Both the position numbers and the translations under genes were made by a program. Of a stretch of DNA of 39,497 nucleotides, positions 7,067 to 15,668 are shown piece by piece; within the stretch, counting starts at the first letter, position 1; each line of letters opens with the position of its first letter. Below the pieces are notes generated by a model, which worked only from the letters and a program-made list of their open reading frames with translations, did not search any database and was not told where the DNA came from. This stretch comes from a virus, in the IMG/VR virus record IMGVR_UViG_3300020578_000190, positions 1 to 39,497 of that record; one strand, 5' to 3'.

Positions 7067-7468
7067 ATGAACCTGATCTTTGTCAATGAAATCGGATCCG
7101 ATTATAAAGGTCAAAAACAATATGAGTTTATTTTCAGTGATTCATCTGAACTTGACATAGAGGAATGGTTTGTAATTCCCGCATCTGCGGTCTCACAATC
7201 AAAATCACCAAGTATAGAATATGTGGATTTGGTTGGTTTATTAAAAAATAGTTATATACAATTAGAATTAGTTCAAAACTCCGATTACTTTGGAGTCATT
7301 GATGCTGTGGATGGTGTGGTGGCACTTGCTTGGGAAAAATTTGATTTTGAAAATCAAGATGAAAGATTAACTTTTAAGTTTGGTGAATCAGTTGATTCAG
7401 TTACAAAAAAATTGAAAAATAAAGGATATAATCTTTTAAAAGAAGAAATTAAATTTAAAAATATATGA
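7067..7468 (+). CDS. Hypothetical virion-block protein, 133 aa
   Basis: A compact acidic protein with no recognised family. The start (MNLIFVNEIG, then YEFIFSD) and the central IQLELVQNSDYFGVIDAVDGVVALAWEKF region suggest a beta-rich fold. The C-terminus is Lys-rich. There is no signal peptide or membrane span. The stop overlaps the next ATG by four bases, so it is coupled to the Lys-rich protein downstream. Its place between 6006 and terminase suggests a virion or assembly role. Confidence 0.65.
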   Translation: MNLIFVNEIGSDYKGQKQYEFIFSDSSELDIEEWFVIPASAVSQSKSPSIEYVDLVGLLKNSYIQLELVQNSDYFGVIDAVDGVVALAWEKFDFENQDERLTFKFGESVDSVTKKLKNKGYNLLKEEIKFKNI

Positions 7469-8391
7469 AAAGATCAGATGTGGTTAAAAGTCTTGTTAAG
7501 GAAGGACTTTCAGAAAAAACATTAGTTAATTTTAGTGATAAACAATTAATGTCTTTAAAGGAAAGAATAATTGTAAAGCCAGAACATTTAGGTAATCCTA
7601 ATATCAAAAATTTGGTATCTGATCCAAATATACAAGTTCAAGTTGATGAAAAATCTTCTGATAATATGACTATGTCATGGTTTAAAACTGAGATGGAAAA
7701 AAAATTAGGAAGAAAGGTAACAGATGAGGAAGTTAAAGCGGCTATAAAGAAATTGATTGATACTCCTGTTAAGAGAATAGATAGTAGTGAAAAACAAAAA
7801 GAAATTAATGAGACTAAATCATTTGCTGGTTTATCTAAAGAAAAGAAAAGTAAAAATGTTAAAAAAGTAATGAAAGGTGATGATACTGTAAAAAAAAGTA
7901 AAGGGTTTCAAAAAATAAAAAATAAAGCAGAAAAAAGCGGTGCAAAAAATTCAAAATCTGTAGCAACCACTGCAATCTTGAAAAACGTAAAAGAGGGTGA
8001 AAATTTTACAAAAAATGTTATAAATGATGATTCTATTCGGAAAAATTCCGAATTAACAAAAAAATGGGTTAAGAGTTTAGCTGAAAATACTTTCCATAGT
8101 TTCACTTCAAAAAATGAAATTATGGAATTGATAAAAACTAAATTAAATGAAGTTGAAGTTGGTCCTAATGTAAAAAAAGGACATAATGGTATTCCTGAAT
8201 TTATGACATATGACTCAATAAAAAAGTCTAATGTTGGGAAAACTCAAGATGCTATGGAATCAACCACAACTAAACCAAAAACTAAACCAAAAACTAACCC
8301 AACAACAAAGCCTGGTGATAAACCAAAAACTCCATATCAACCAGGACCCGGAAAAAACCCTAAACCAAAGGCATTAAAAGAATCAAAATAA
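7465..8391 (+). CDS. Lysine-rich virion-block protein, 308 aa
   Basis: A basic, low-complexity protein of unknown function. It begins with a short helix (MKRSDVVKSLVKEGLSEK) containing (L)-x-E sites of the kind cut by T4-type prohead proteases. The middle (about 115-190) is Lys/Ser-rich with no hydrophobic core. The C-terminal 40 residues are a TKPKTKP-type Pro/Lys/Thr tail ending KALKESK. High basicity and lack of globular features suit a DNA-associated internal head protein, but this is inference. It overlaps its neighbours by four bases upstream and one base downstream (TAATG). Confidence 0.65.
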   Translation: MKRSDVVKSLVKEGLSEKTLVNFSDKQLMSLKERIIVKPEHLGNPNIKNLVSDPNIQVQVDEKSSDNMTMSWFKTEMEKKLGRKVTDEEVKAAIKKLIDTPVKRIDSSEKQKEINETKSFAGLSKEKKSKNVKKVMKGDDTVKKSKGFQKIKNKAEKSGAKNSKSVATTAILKNVKEGENFTKNVINDDSIRKNSELTKKWVKSLAENTFHSFTSKNEIMELIKTKLNEVEVGPNVKKGHNGIPEFMTYDSIKKSNVGKTQDAMESTTTKPKTKPKTNPTTKPGDKPKTPYQPGPGKNPKPKALKESK

Positions 8392-9743
8392 TGATTTCTA
8401 AAAAAAATTTGTTATCTTTAGTAAGAAAAAATTTGAAAGAGATGGCAATGGATTTCGATTCACCAGATAGACCGGATCAAGGTTTACAAAATAAGTTGGC
8501 TAGTGGTGATACACCGTTAAGAAAAATTCCGTTACCATCAACAGGACAAGAACCCAACAAAAACTTCCAAGAATTATTGGCATCAGAAAGATACAGACAA
8601 GTTGTTGGTAATTTTAGAAGATATACAGGATCTGATGTTCAACTGAGTGGAACCAATAACATGGGACCCTTAATGATGATGATGTTAGATGCACATAACA
8701 CAATTGTAAACTTAGAACAAAATCACAGATCAGAATTGGAAAATTTAGCGATCGAATTGGTGATGAAAGAAATGGGAATTCCTGAAGGTTCTATAGAATT
8801 TGACGCAAAAATTGTTGGTATGGGTGAAATTGATTCAAGTGATTTTAATAGAGAACAAGGTCAACAACAAAACCCTCAACAAGTTGATATCGAGACGGAA
8901 CAAAATTTATTTAACGAATTACAAAATTTAGATTTAGAAAAGGCAAAAAGAAGACTTATTAACAATATAATACAAGGAGCGTCAAAAAAGGGTCATTACA
9001 TGTATCACTTAGTAAGTGATAAAATTGGTGAAATAACTGGATCTGATCAGTTATTGAATTTGTATGGAATAATGATGTCAATAAATGATATAAATTATTG
9101 GCAGTTAAGTGATGAACAAATTAAGGGGATGGGTAATAGTGTTGCGGGTAAAGAAAGTGTTGAGAGACCTGAGGATGAGGATGGTAAAGCAAAAGTTGTT
9201 GCAAGAGGTATTAATTTTCCGGTTTTAGTTCATGAATTAATAAAAGGAGTTTTAGAATTATTTGCAATTCAAGGAAGACCTGAGGGTGATGAGGGTTTTG
9301 AAGATGTTGAACAATCAGAAGACACATTAGAAAAAGAAATGTGGGATCTTAGATTAGGTCCAGCTATATGGGATAGAATCAGATCTCAATTTCCTGAAGA
9401 AATCGTAACAGATGAAAATAAAGTTGAATTACAAAATTATTTGTTAGTGGAAATTTTCAAATTACCTGCTAAACAAATGTTGATATTAATGAAAGAAGTA
9501 ATATCTGGTTCAGAAAAGGGAAAAGAATTAATGGGTAAAATATTAATCGGTATACAAAAGATGTTCAACGATGAAAATTATGAAGACGTAATGTCTAAAT
9601 TTCATGATGAATTAGAATCTATGGAAAATGAAGTTTCAGATAAAGACCTTGGTAATTTCTTAAGTAATTTAGGTATAGGATTGAGTTCTGATGATGAAGA
9701 AGATGATGAAGACGATGGTGGCGAATTAGTTCCTAGAAAATAA
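8391..9743 (+). CDS. Virion-block protein with acidic tail, 450 aa
   Basis: A protein of unknown function that immediately precedes terminase. It opens with a basic helix (MISKKNLLSLVRKNLKEM), followed by a largely helical body with two Met-rich stretches (for example NMGPLMMMMLDAHNTI, about 85-100). A central region (165-300) may be globular. It ends in an acidic SDDEEDDEDDGGELVPRK tail. T4 small terminase is far shorter, so that identity is unlikely. A neck, internal or assembly protein fits the location. The only signal between this gene and terminase is the TATTTATA at 9773. Confidence 0.65.
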   Translation: MISKKNLLSLVRKNLKEMAMDFDSPDRPDQGLQNKLASGDTPLRKIPLPSTGQEPNKNFQELLASERYRQVVGNFRRYTGSDVQLSGTNNMGPLMMMMLDAHNTIVNLEQNHRSELENLAIELVMKEMGIPEGSIEFDAKIVGMGEIDSSDFNREQGQQQNPQQVDIETEQNLFNELQNLDLEKAKRRLINNIIQGASKKGHYMYHLVSDKIGEITGSDQLLNLYGIMMSINDINYWQLSDEQIKGMGNSVAGKESVERPEDEDGKAKVVARGINFPVLVHELIKGVLELFAIQGRPEGDEGFEDVEQSEDTLEKEMWDLRLGPAIWDRIRSQFPEEIVTDENKVELQNYLLVEIFKLPAKQMLILMKEVISGSEKGKELMGKILIGIQKMFNDENYEDVMSKFHDELESMENEVSDKDLGNFLSNLGIGLSSDDEEDDEDDGGELVPRK

Positions 9744-9772
9744 GTATAAGGTGGTTTATCCACCTTTTTTTG

Positions 9773-9780
9773 TATTTATA
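9773..9780 (+). promoter_or_regulatory. TATTTATA motif before terminase
   Basis: An exact octamer preceded by TG, ending three bases before ATG 9784. If it is a -10-like late element, transcription would begin at or next to the start codon, giving a leaderless message. Confidence 0.4.
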
Positions 9781-9783
9781 AGT

Positions 9784-11559
9784 ATGAATACTAAAATAGA
9801 ACAATTAAAAGAATATGCTCGTATCATAAAAGATGCTCCATATGCTTTAAAAACATATTTACAAACTTACGATAATACACAAAAAAAATATGTTCCGTTA
9901 GAATTGTTTCCTGATCAAATACAATTAATAAAAGATTACGAAGAATTTAATGAGAATATTACAAGAAAATATAGACAAGCTGGTGTATCAACTGTAACCG
10001 CCGCTTGGATTTCGAAAAAATTACAAACTGCAAAACCCGAAAATCCTGAAAGGGTTTTGATTATTGCAAACAAAAGAGATACCGCTATTGAGATGGCAAA
10101 TAAGGTTCGCCATTTTTTAGATCAGTGGCCTGATTGGATTAATGTTGGTTTCCATCCTGATAAAAATTCTGAAAGTAGATTTAGATTAAATAATGGTTGT
10201 GAAGTTAAAGCGGTCGCAACTTCATCAGATGCCTTACGTGGTTATACACCAACAATTCTTATATTTGATGAGGCCGCATATATTGAAGCAGGTGAAGACT
10301 TTTGGGCTGCATCAATGGCGTCATTATCAACAGGTGGTAAAATTATATTAATTTCTACACCAAATGGTTATGATCAAATATACTTCGGTGTATATGACCA
10401 AGCAATACGTGGAAAAAACGATTTTCATATAACAGAATTGAGATGGTTTAAAGATCCTCGTTATACAAAAGATTTAAAATGGATTAAATGTAATGATATT
10501 GTTCATTATATGTTAAATAGAGAACAATATAATGATGATGAGGTTGTTATTCATGATTATGAAATAGAAAAATATCGAGAGTATGAAGAAATGGGATATA
10601 AACCATTTTCATCTTGGTTTGAATCAATGGCGAAAAAATTTAAATACGATAGACGTAAAATTGCTCAAGAAATTGAGTGTGACTTTTTAGGTTCAGGAGA
10701 TGGTATTATACCTTCCGATATTCAGGATAATATAGCTAAGAATATGATTAGACAACCTATAGAAAAATATATGCAAGGAACTTTATGGCAATGGAAAGAA
10801 CCCATAGCGGGTCATCGTTATATTATGGGTGTTGATGTTAGTAGAGGTGATAGTGAAGATTTTTCATCTATTAATATTGTAGATTTTGATGAAAGAGAAC
10901 AAGTTTTAGAGTACATAGGTAAAATACCACCAGATGATTTAGCTGCAGTTGCATATAAATGGGGTGTTTTATATGATTCTTTTATTGTTGTTGATATAAC
11001 CGGTGGTATGGGAATTGCAACTTCAAGAAAATTGCAAGAGATGAATTATAAAAATTTATTTATTGATGGAATAAACGTTCAAAATGTTTGGGAATGGGAC
11101 AAGAAGAAATTAGAAAAAATACCCGGTATTAATTTTAATAATAAGAGAACACAAATAATTGCAGCATTTGAGGAACAAGTTAGAAAGGGTTTTATAATCA
11201 GATCAAATAGATTATTGAATGAACTTAATACTTTTGTTTATATAAATGGTAGGCCTGATCATATGAAAGGTTCACATGACGATTCTATTATGAGTTTATC
11301 TATAGCTCTTTATGCTGGTGATATATCATTTAATCAATTACAAAGAAATACTGCAAAAAATATTGCTATGATGGAATCATGGACTTTAGCAGAAAGAACA
11401 TATGAACCAAATAAATCATTTTATTCTTATGGAACCGCTTTTGACCAAATAGGTCCGATGCAGATGAATAATAATGGGACTTATTATCCAAACAAAACAA
11501 ACAGTCTTTCTAAAAACTTATATCAAGAATATAGTTGGTTATTTTCAAAACCAAAATAA
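9784..11559 (+). CDS. Large terminase subunit (gp17/TerL-like)
   Basis: The DNA-packaging motor ATPase and headful nuclease, 591 aa. The ATPase half shows an atypical Walker A RQAGVST (64-70), Walker B ILIFDEA (158-164) and the STPNG coupling motif (191-195). The nuclease half has the RNase H-like acidic set D351 in MGVDVSRGD, D404 in IVVDITGG and the HDD pair at 498-500. T4 gp17 is about 610 aa, so this is full length. I prefer ATG 9784 to an in-frame ATG at 9751: the extra 11 residues look unlike the family, and the TATTTATA motif falls between the two. No small terminase is recognisable in the window. The portal gene follows after 53 bases. Confidence 0.93.
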   Translation: MNTKIEQLKEYARIIKDAPYALKTYLQTYDNTQKKYVPLELFPDQIQLIKDYEEFNENITRKYRQAGVSTVTAAWISKKLQTAKPENPERVLIIANKRDTAIEMANKVRHFLDQWPDWINVGFHPDKNSESRFRLNNGCEVKAVATSSDALRGYTPTILIFDEAAYIEAGEDFWAASMASLSTGGKIILISTPNGYDQIYFGVYDQAIRGKNDFHITELRWFKDPRYTKDLKWIKCNDIVHYMLNREQYNDDEVVIHDYEIEKYREYEEMGYKPFSSWFESMAKKFKYDRRKIAQEIECDFLGSGDGIIPSDIQDNIAKNMIRQPIEKYMQGTLWQWKEPIAGHRYIMGVDVSRGDSEDFSSINIVDFDEREQVLEYIGKIPPDDLAAVAYKWGVLYDSFIVVDITGGMGIATSRKLQEMNYKNLFIDGINVQNVWEWDKKKLEKIPGINFNNKRTQIIAAFEEQVRKGFIIRSNRLLNELNTFVYINGRPDHMKGSHDDSIMSLSIALYAGDISFNQLQRNTAKNIAMMESWTLAERTYEPNKSFYSYGTAFDQIGPMQMNNNGTYYPNKTNSLSKNLYQEYSWLFSKPK

Positions 11560-11601
11560 TCTTTTTAATTTAGGTAATTAAGTTTATATTCTAAAAAAAA
11601 C

Positions 11602-11609
11602 TATTTATA
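11602..11609 (+). promoter_or_regulatory. TATTTATA motif before portal
   Basis: An exact octamer ending three bases before the portal ATG at 11613, the same arrangement as at terminase. Confidence 0.4.
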
Positions 11610-11612
11610 TAC

Positions 11613-13412
11613 ATGGCGGATCTAAATTTGACAGTTTTTCAGAAATTAACGAGAATGTTTGGATTTCCTGGTCAAAGTAAACCAGAAAAAACTCCTTCTT
11701 TTAATTTTAGTAAAGATGAATTATTAAAAACTGATAACAGAGAAGAATTTCAAAAACAACTTCTTCAAGCACAACAATCTCAATATATTTCGGACAAGTG
11801 GACAAAACTTGACCAATCGCTTTACAATCAATCGGTTTATTATGAGCCTAATAGATTGGCTGCGTATTATGACTATGAATCTATGGAGTTCACACCAGAA
11901 ATATCCGCATCACTTGACATTTATGCAGAGGAGTCTACTACATTATCTGAAAAGGGTGATATATTAACAATCTATTCTGAATCGGATAGAGTTAAATCTA
12001 TTTTAGAAGATTTATTTAATGATAGATTAGATATCAATACAAATTTACAAATGTGGGCTCGTGGATTGTGTAAGTATGGTGATAATTTTGTTTATTTGAA
12101 AATTGATCCACAAAAAGGTATCGTAGGATGTCAACAATTACCGAATATTGAAATTGAAAGAGTTGAGGGTGCAACTTCAAAACCTGTGTCTGATACAGAA
12201 AAAACACCGAATCGTGAATTAAGATTTATGTGGAAAAACAAAGACATAGAATTTCAGGCATGGGAAATTGGACATTTTAGATTATTGGGTGATGATAGAA
12301 AACTTCCATATGGGACTTCTATGTTAGATAAGATTAGAAGAATATGGAAACAACTTTTACTTGCTGAAGATGCAATGTTAATTTACAGAACATCAAGAGC
12401 ACCCGAAAGAAGAGTCTTCAAAATATTTGTTGGTAATATGGACGATAAGGATATTGAACCTTATGTTCAACGTGTTGCAAATAAATTTAAAAGAGATCAA
12501 ATTTCTGATCCAAGAACAGGTCAAGTTGATATGAGATATAATCAAATGGCTGTAGATCAGGATTTCTTTATTCCTGTAAGAGACCCTGCACAATCAAATC
12601 CAATTGAAACATTGGCTGGTGCACAGAACTTAGGTGAAATTGCCGATATTGAATACATTCAAAAGAAACTTTTAGCTGCATTAAGAATACCTAAAGCATT
12701 TTTAGGTTTTGAAGAAGTTGTTGGTGAAGGTAAAAGTTTAGCGTTAATGGATATTCGTTTTGCAAGAACTATTAACAGAATACAAAAATCATTAATTCAA
12801 GAATTGAATAAAATAGCATTAGTTCACCTTTATCTCTTAGGATTGGAAGATGAATTAAATAATTTTTCATTATCGTTAACTAATCCATCTGCACAATCTG
12901 ATTTGTTACGTCTTGAACAGTGGAAGGAAAAAATAACACTATATAAAGACGCTACTTCAGACCAATCTCAAATAGGTATATTACCGGTTTCTCATACATG
13001 GGCAAAGAAAAATATTCTTGGTTTGAGTGATAACGAAGTAATATTGGATCTACAACAACAACGTCTTGAAAGAGCAATGGGATTTGAATTAACAAATACA
13101 CAAAATGTAATTAAACGTAGTGGAATTTTCGATGAGGTTGACTCTAAGTATGGTATACCCGAAGAAGAAAGGAAGAAAATGGAAGATGCAGGTGGGGCAG
13201 CACCTTCTGCAGGAGGAATGGCACCAGATGGGGCAGTACCAACAATTCCACCAGCAGGTGGAAGTGAACCTTTAAGTGAAACAAAAAAATCAAAAATATT
13301 AGGTATGTTGGGAAAAGAAAATTTGAAATTTGAAGATTTATTTGACATGGATAAAGCCCAACACAATATTTATGAAATAGAAACAAAAATAAAAGACATA
13401 TTAAACGATTAG
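11613..13412 (+). CDS. Portal protein (gp20-like)
   Basis: The dodecameric portal through which DNA is packaged and ejected, 599 aa; T4 gp20 is 524 aa. The T4-family core is clear: AAYYDYESMEFTPEISASLD (83-102), a conserved ARGLCKYGDNFVYLKID segment around 145-165, and RAPERRVFKIFVG near 265. The extra length is mainly a C-terminal Ala/Gly/Pro-rich linker (about 525-560) followed by a short helical tail that ends KIKDILND. It lies between terminase and an unassigned gene, as in T4-type head clusters. Two bases separate it from the next gene, so the pair is co-transcribed. Confidence 0.93.
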   Translation: MADLNLTVFQKLTRMFGFPGQSKPEKTPSFNFSKDELLKTDNREEFQKQLLQAQQSQYISDKWTKLDQSLYNQSVYYEPNRLAAYYDYESMEFTPEISASLDIYAEESTTLSEKGDILTIYSESDRVKSILEDLFNDRLDINTNLQMWARGLCKYGDNFVYLKIDPQKGIVGCQQLPNIEIERVEGATSKPVSDTEKTPNRELRFMWKNKDIEFQAWEIGHFRLLGDDRKLPYGTSMLDKIRRIWKQLLLAEDAMLIYRTSRAPERRVFKIFVGNMDDKDIEPYVQRVANKFKRDQISDPRTGQVDMRYNQMAVDQDFFIPVRDPAQSNPIETLAGAQNLGEIADIEYIQKKLLAALRIPKAFLGFEEVVGEGKSLALMDIRFARTINRIQKSLIQELNKIALVHLYLLGLEDELNNFSLSLTNPSAQSDLLRLEQWKEKITLYKDATSDQSQIGILPVSHTWAKKNILGLSDNEVILDLQQQRLERAMGFELTNTQNVIKRSGIFDEVDSKYGIPEEERKKMEDAGGAAPSAGGMAPDGAVPTIPPAGGSEPLSETKKSKILGMLGKENLKFEDLFDMDKAQHNIYEIETKIKDILND

Positions 13413-13414
13413 AA

Positions 13415-14152
13415 ATGAATACTTTTGGCTCAGTTAAAACAAAAATATTACAAAAATTATTGGAATCTTACAGATCTCAAAATAAAGATGAAATGAAAGA
13501 CATTATTAAAACTATAAGTTCAAATAAGGATTTCAAAGAAATGTATTTGTTTTATGAAGAAGTGGAGAATAAATATATTGGAGATAATGATGTTGCCAGA
13601 ATATATGTAGAGGAACTCACATCAATTTTAAAAAATAAGTTCATTACAATAAAAGAATTTTGTAAGACATTAAATGAAAAAATTGGTGATGTAGAGATAT
13701 CAGAAAATGAATTATATACAAATTTAGATCAATTATTATTAGAGGATAGTTTAACGAATATAGAAAATAAAGTTATCGCCAAAAGAAAACTTTATGAACA
13801 TTTAACAACAGTAAAAGAAGTTACTAATGTAAGTAAAAATTTACACACTATTCATGAAAATTTATTGAATTCAGTGTTGGCAAATAATTTTAATGTATTA
13901 TATAGTAATTCATTAAACGAGGAACAAAAAACACTTTTGAAATCTATATTATCATTATCTACTGATGAATTGAAAACTAAATTAAGTGAAGTTAAAGAAT
14001 CACTTATTACAAAAATAGATTTATTATTAGTTGAATCAACAGACGATACATTTAAATCAAAACTTCAAAATGTAAAAAGTGAGGTATCTAATATGGATAC
14101 ATCGAAATTTAACTACTATAGATTACTTGAATTAAAAAATGATCTAAATTAA
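13415..14152 (+). CDS. Hypothetical helical protein between portal and protease
   Basis: A 245-aa, Lys/Glu/Leu/Asn-rich, probably all-helical protein with repeated Leu heptad-like spacing (for example LLNSVLANNFNVLYSNSL, about 151-168). No family is recognised. In T4 the corresponding slot holds the prohead-core genes 67 and 68, so a core or chaperone function is a positional hypothesis only; it is much longer than gp67. It starts two bases after the portal stop and converges on the bS21 gene, with two bases between the two stop codons. Confidence 0.65.
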   Translation: MNTFGSVKTKILQKLLESYRSQNKDEMKDIIKTISSNKDFKEMYLFYEEVENKYIGDNDVARIYVEELTSILKNKFITIKEFCKTLNEKIGDVEISENELYTNLDQLLLEDSLTNIENKVIAKRKLYEHLTTVKEVTNVSKNLHTIHENLLNSVLANNFNVLYSNSLNEEQKTLLKSILSLSTDELKTKLSEVKESLITKIDLLLVESTDDTFKSKLQNVKSEVSNMDTSKFNYYRLLELKNDLN

Positions 14153-14154
14153 GG

Positions 14155-14337
14155 TTATTTTTTAATTTTTTGAATGTAAATCGCTTTTAGAATTTCTTCC
14201 CTTCTTTTGACAGATTGTTTCACATATGTTTGTCTTTCTCTTAACATTTGAATCTGTTTTGTTCTTTGAACCTTTTGTTTATAAATTCTTAATGCAGACT
14301 CAATGTTTTTTTCTTTATTAACTTCAACTATGATCAT
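14155..14337 (-). CDS. rpsU: Ribosomal protein bS21 (phage-encoded)
   Basis: A 60-aa protein that aligns along its whole length with Bacteroidetes bS21: MIIVEVNKEKNIESALRIYK at the start, then RTKQ, LRERQTYVKQSVKRRE and the end KAIYIQKIKK. bS21 sits on the 30S platform next to the 3' end of 16S rRNA. In Flavobacterium ribosomes bS21, with bS18 and bS6, buries the anti-Shine-Dalgarno sequence. Tyr54 of this protein falls in the C-terminal AIYIQK block that is conserved in Bacteroidetes bS21. The gene points against the surrounding head genes and has its own host-type promoter. Its leader lacks the strong Shine-Dalgarno sequence reported for flavobacterial rpsU. It is full length with no broken residues, so likely functional. 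Confidence 0.92.
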   Translation of the reverse strand: MIIVEVNKEKNIESALRIYKQKVQRTKQIQMLRERQTYVKQSVKRREEILKAIYIQKIKK

Positions 14338-14353
14338 ATCAATAATTATATTA

Positions 14354-14384
14354 CAAATATATTAAAAATTTTTTTGTTTTTAAA
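14354..14384 (-). promoter_or_regulatory. Host-type promoter for bS21
   Basis: Read leftward: TTTA (complement of 14381-14384), a 19-base spacer, then TATATTTG (complement of 14354-14361). The -7 is a perfect TAnnTTTG and the -33 differs from TTTG at one base. Transcription would start about 10-15 bases before ATG 14337. No purine-rich Shine-Dalgarno sequence is present in the leader. Confidence 0.6.
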
Positions 14385-14437
14385 ATATTATTTAGTATAT
14401 TTTAAAAGCACCATAAAATATATAATATGAAATATTG

Positions 14438-14863
14438 ATGAAAACAGGAAAGTATATCCATTTAGGATCATACAAAAACGTGAAGATTGGCTACGGAACA
14501 GTAGACTATAAAAATTTAAAAACAATTTATTTAAAATTAAATTCTTGGTTAAAACCCGAAAATGATACGGATAATTTTGATTATACAATTTTAAGATCAA
14601 AAAGAAAAATTAAAGAAATAATACACGATTTAAAAAATCAAAATTTTAAAAAACAATCAATAGTTGATTTAGATATAAGAACAAAGAGTATCAAATTAGA
14701 AAAAAGGTCTTTTATGAATTTGGAAATAACATTATACGTTGATAAACAATTTGATGTTAAATCAAAAGATATTAAAAATTTAGTTAAAGACGTTTTAGAA
14801 CAAATTATTAATCACGGTTTGGAAAACAAAGAATTGTTTAATTTCTACAAAACAAAAAAATAA
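14438..14863 (+). CDS. Hypothetical protein, 141 aa
   Basis: A basic protein of unknown function. The start MKTGKYIHLGSYKNVKIGYG suggests beta strands. A Lys-rich helical middle follows, and the second half (IVDLDIRTKSIKLEKRSFMNLEITLYV) looks alpha/beta. I use ATG 14438; the TTG codon just before it would add one residue. It occupies the position of T4 gene 68 (a prohead-core protein) between portal and protease, but I see no sequence similarity that I would rely on. It is divergent from bS21, with 100 AT-rich bases between them. Confidence 0.6.
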   Translation: MKTGKYIHLGSYKNVKIGYGTVDYKNLKTIYLKLNSWLKPENDTDNFDYTILRSKRKIKEIIHDLKNQNFKKQSIVDLDIRTKSIKLEKRSFMNLEITLYVDKQFDVKSKDIKNLVKDVLEQIINHGLENKELFNFYKTKK

Positions 14864-14877
14864 TTCCGATTATGATG

Positions 14878-14885
14878 TATTTATA
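14878..14885 (+). promoter_or_regulatory. TATTTATA motif before prohead protease
   Basis: An exact octamer preceded by TG, 19 bases before ATG 14905. This spacing would allow a short leader. Confidence 0.45.
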
Positions 14886-14904
14886 GAAATAATTTATTCT
14901 ATAA

Positions 14905-15588
14905 ATGAGGGTACTAGGACCAAATGAGACGGGCAAAGGAATTTTAATTGAATATGATGCTGGTCACATATCTCCCGAAGATAATAAAAAAATTATTTCT
15001 GAAATGAAGGATGTTGACTTTTCACAAGACATCGTCCTTTATGCTGTTTTACAAAAATTTGATACTCCAAACAAAAACGGAAGAATATATCCTGAGGTAT
15101 TACTAAAAAGAGAAAACGAAAAGTATCAATCACTAATTAAAAAGGGTGGAGCTTTAAACGAACTTAATCATCCTTCTTCTTCACTTATCGATTTAGATAG
15201 AGTCTCACATTCAATTTTAGAAACATGGTGGGATGGAAAAATGTTAATGGGTAAAATAAAATTATTTACTTCACCAGGTTGGAAAAAAATGGGTATAGTA
15301 TCAACAAAAGGTGATCAAGCAGCTATGTTGCTTATGAATGGTGCTACATTGGGAATATCATCTCGTGGAGTTGGTTCTTTAAAAACTGTAAAAGGTGAAA
15401 ATGTTGTTCAAGATGATTTCGAATTAGTTTGTTTCGATTTAGTTTCATCACCCTCTACACCCGGTGCATACATCTTCAAAGATCCCTCTGAAAGAGAACA
15501 ATATCAAGAACATATTGATGAAAAACCTATAGTAGACGACAGAATGAAAAAATTAATGGGAAATTTAGATAGATTTTTATCTAAATAA
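14905..15588 (+). CDS. Prohead maturation protease (gp21-like)
   Basis: The T4-type serine protease that cleaves scaffold, capsid and internal head proteins, 227 aa; T4 gp21 is 212 aa. Family features are NKNGRIYP (56-63), the catalytic His89 in ELNHP, and the catalytic Ser in LGISSRGVGS (149-158). The strand VCFDLVSSPSTPGA (175-188) follows, as in the family. The C-terminal tail carries RMKKLM (213-218), a peptide also found at the C-termini of the scaffold and two other proteins here. Gene order protease-scaffold-capsid is that of T4 21-22-23. A TATTTATA motif lies 19 bases upstream. Confidence 0.93.
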   Translation: MRVLGPNETGKGILIEYDAGHISPEDNKKIISEMKDVDFSQDIVLYAVLQKFDTPNKNGRIYPEVLLKRENEKYQSLIKKGGALNELNHPSSSLIDLDRVSHSILETWWDGKMLMGKIKLFTSPGWKKMGIVSTKGDQAAMLLMNGATLGISSRGVGSLKTVKGENVVQDDFELVCFDLVSSPSTPGAYIFKDPSEREQYQEHIDEKPIVDDRMKKLMGNLDRFLSK

Positions 15589-15641
15589 ACAATTTTATAT
15601 GGTTAGAGATATCGAAATCTAAATTTTTATCAATTACAAAG

Positions 15642-15649
15642 TATTTATA
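15642..15649 (+). promoter_or_regulatory. TATTTATA motif before scaffold
   Basis: An exact octamer 19 bases before ATG 15669, the same spacing as before the protease gene. Confidence 0.45.
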
Positions 15650-15668
15650 TTAAAATAAATTTACACAA

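Noticed and set aside
8391-9743. Small terminase subunit
   Set aside because: Its position before TerL is suggestive, but at 450 aa with an acidic tail it is far longer than known small terminases and shows no coiled-coil or DNA-binding motif.
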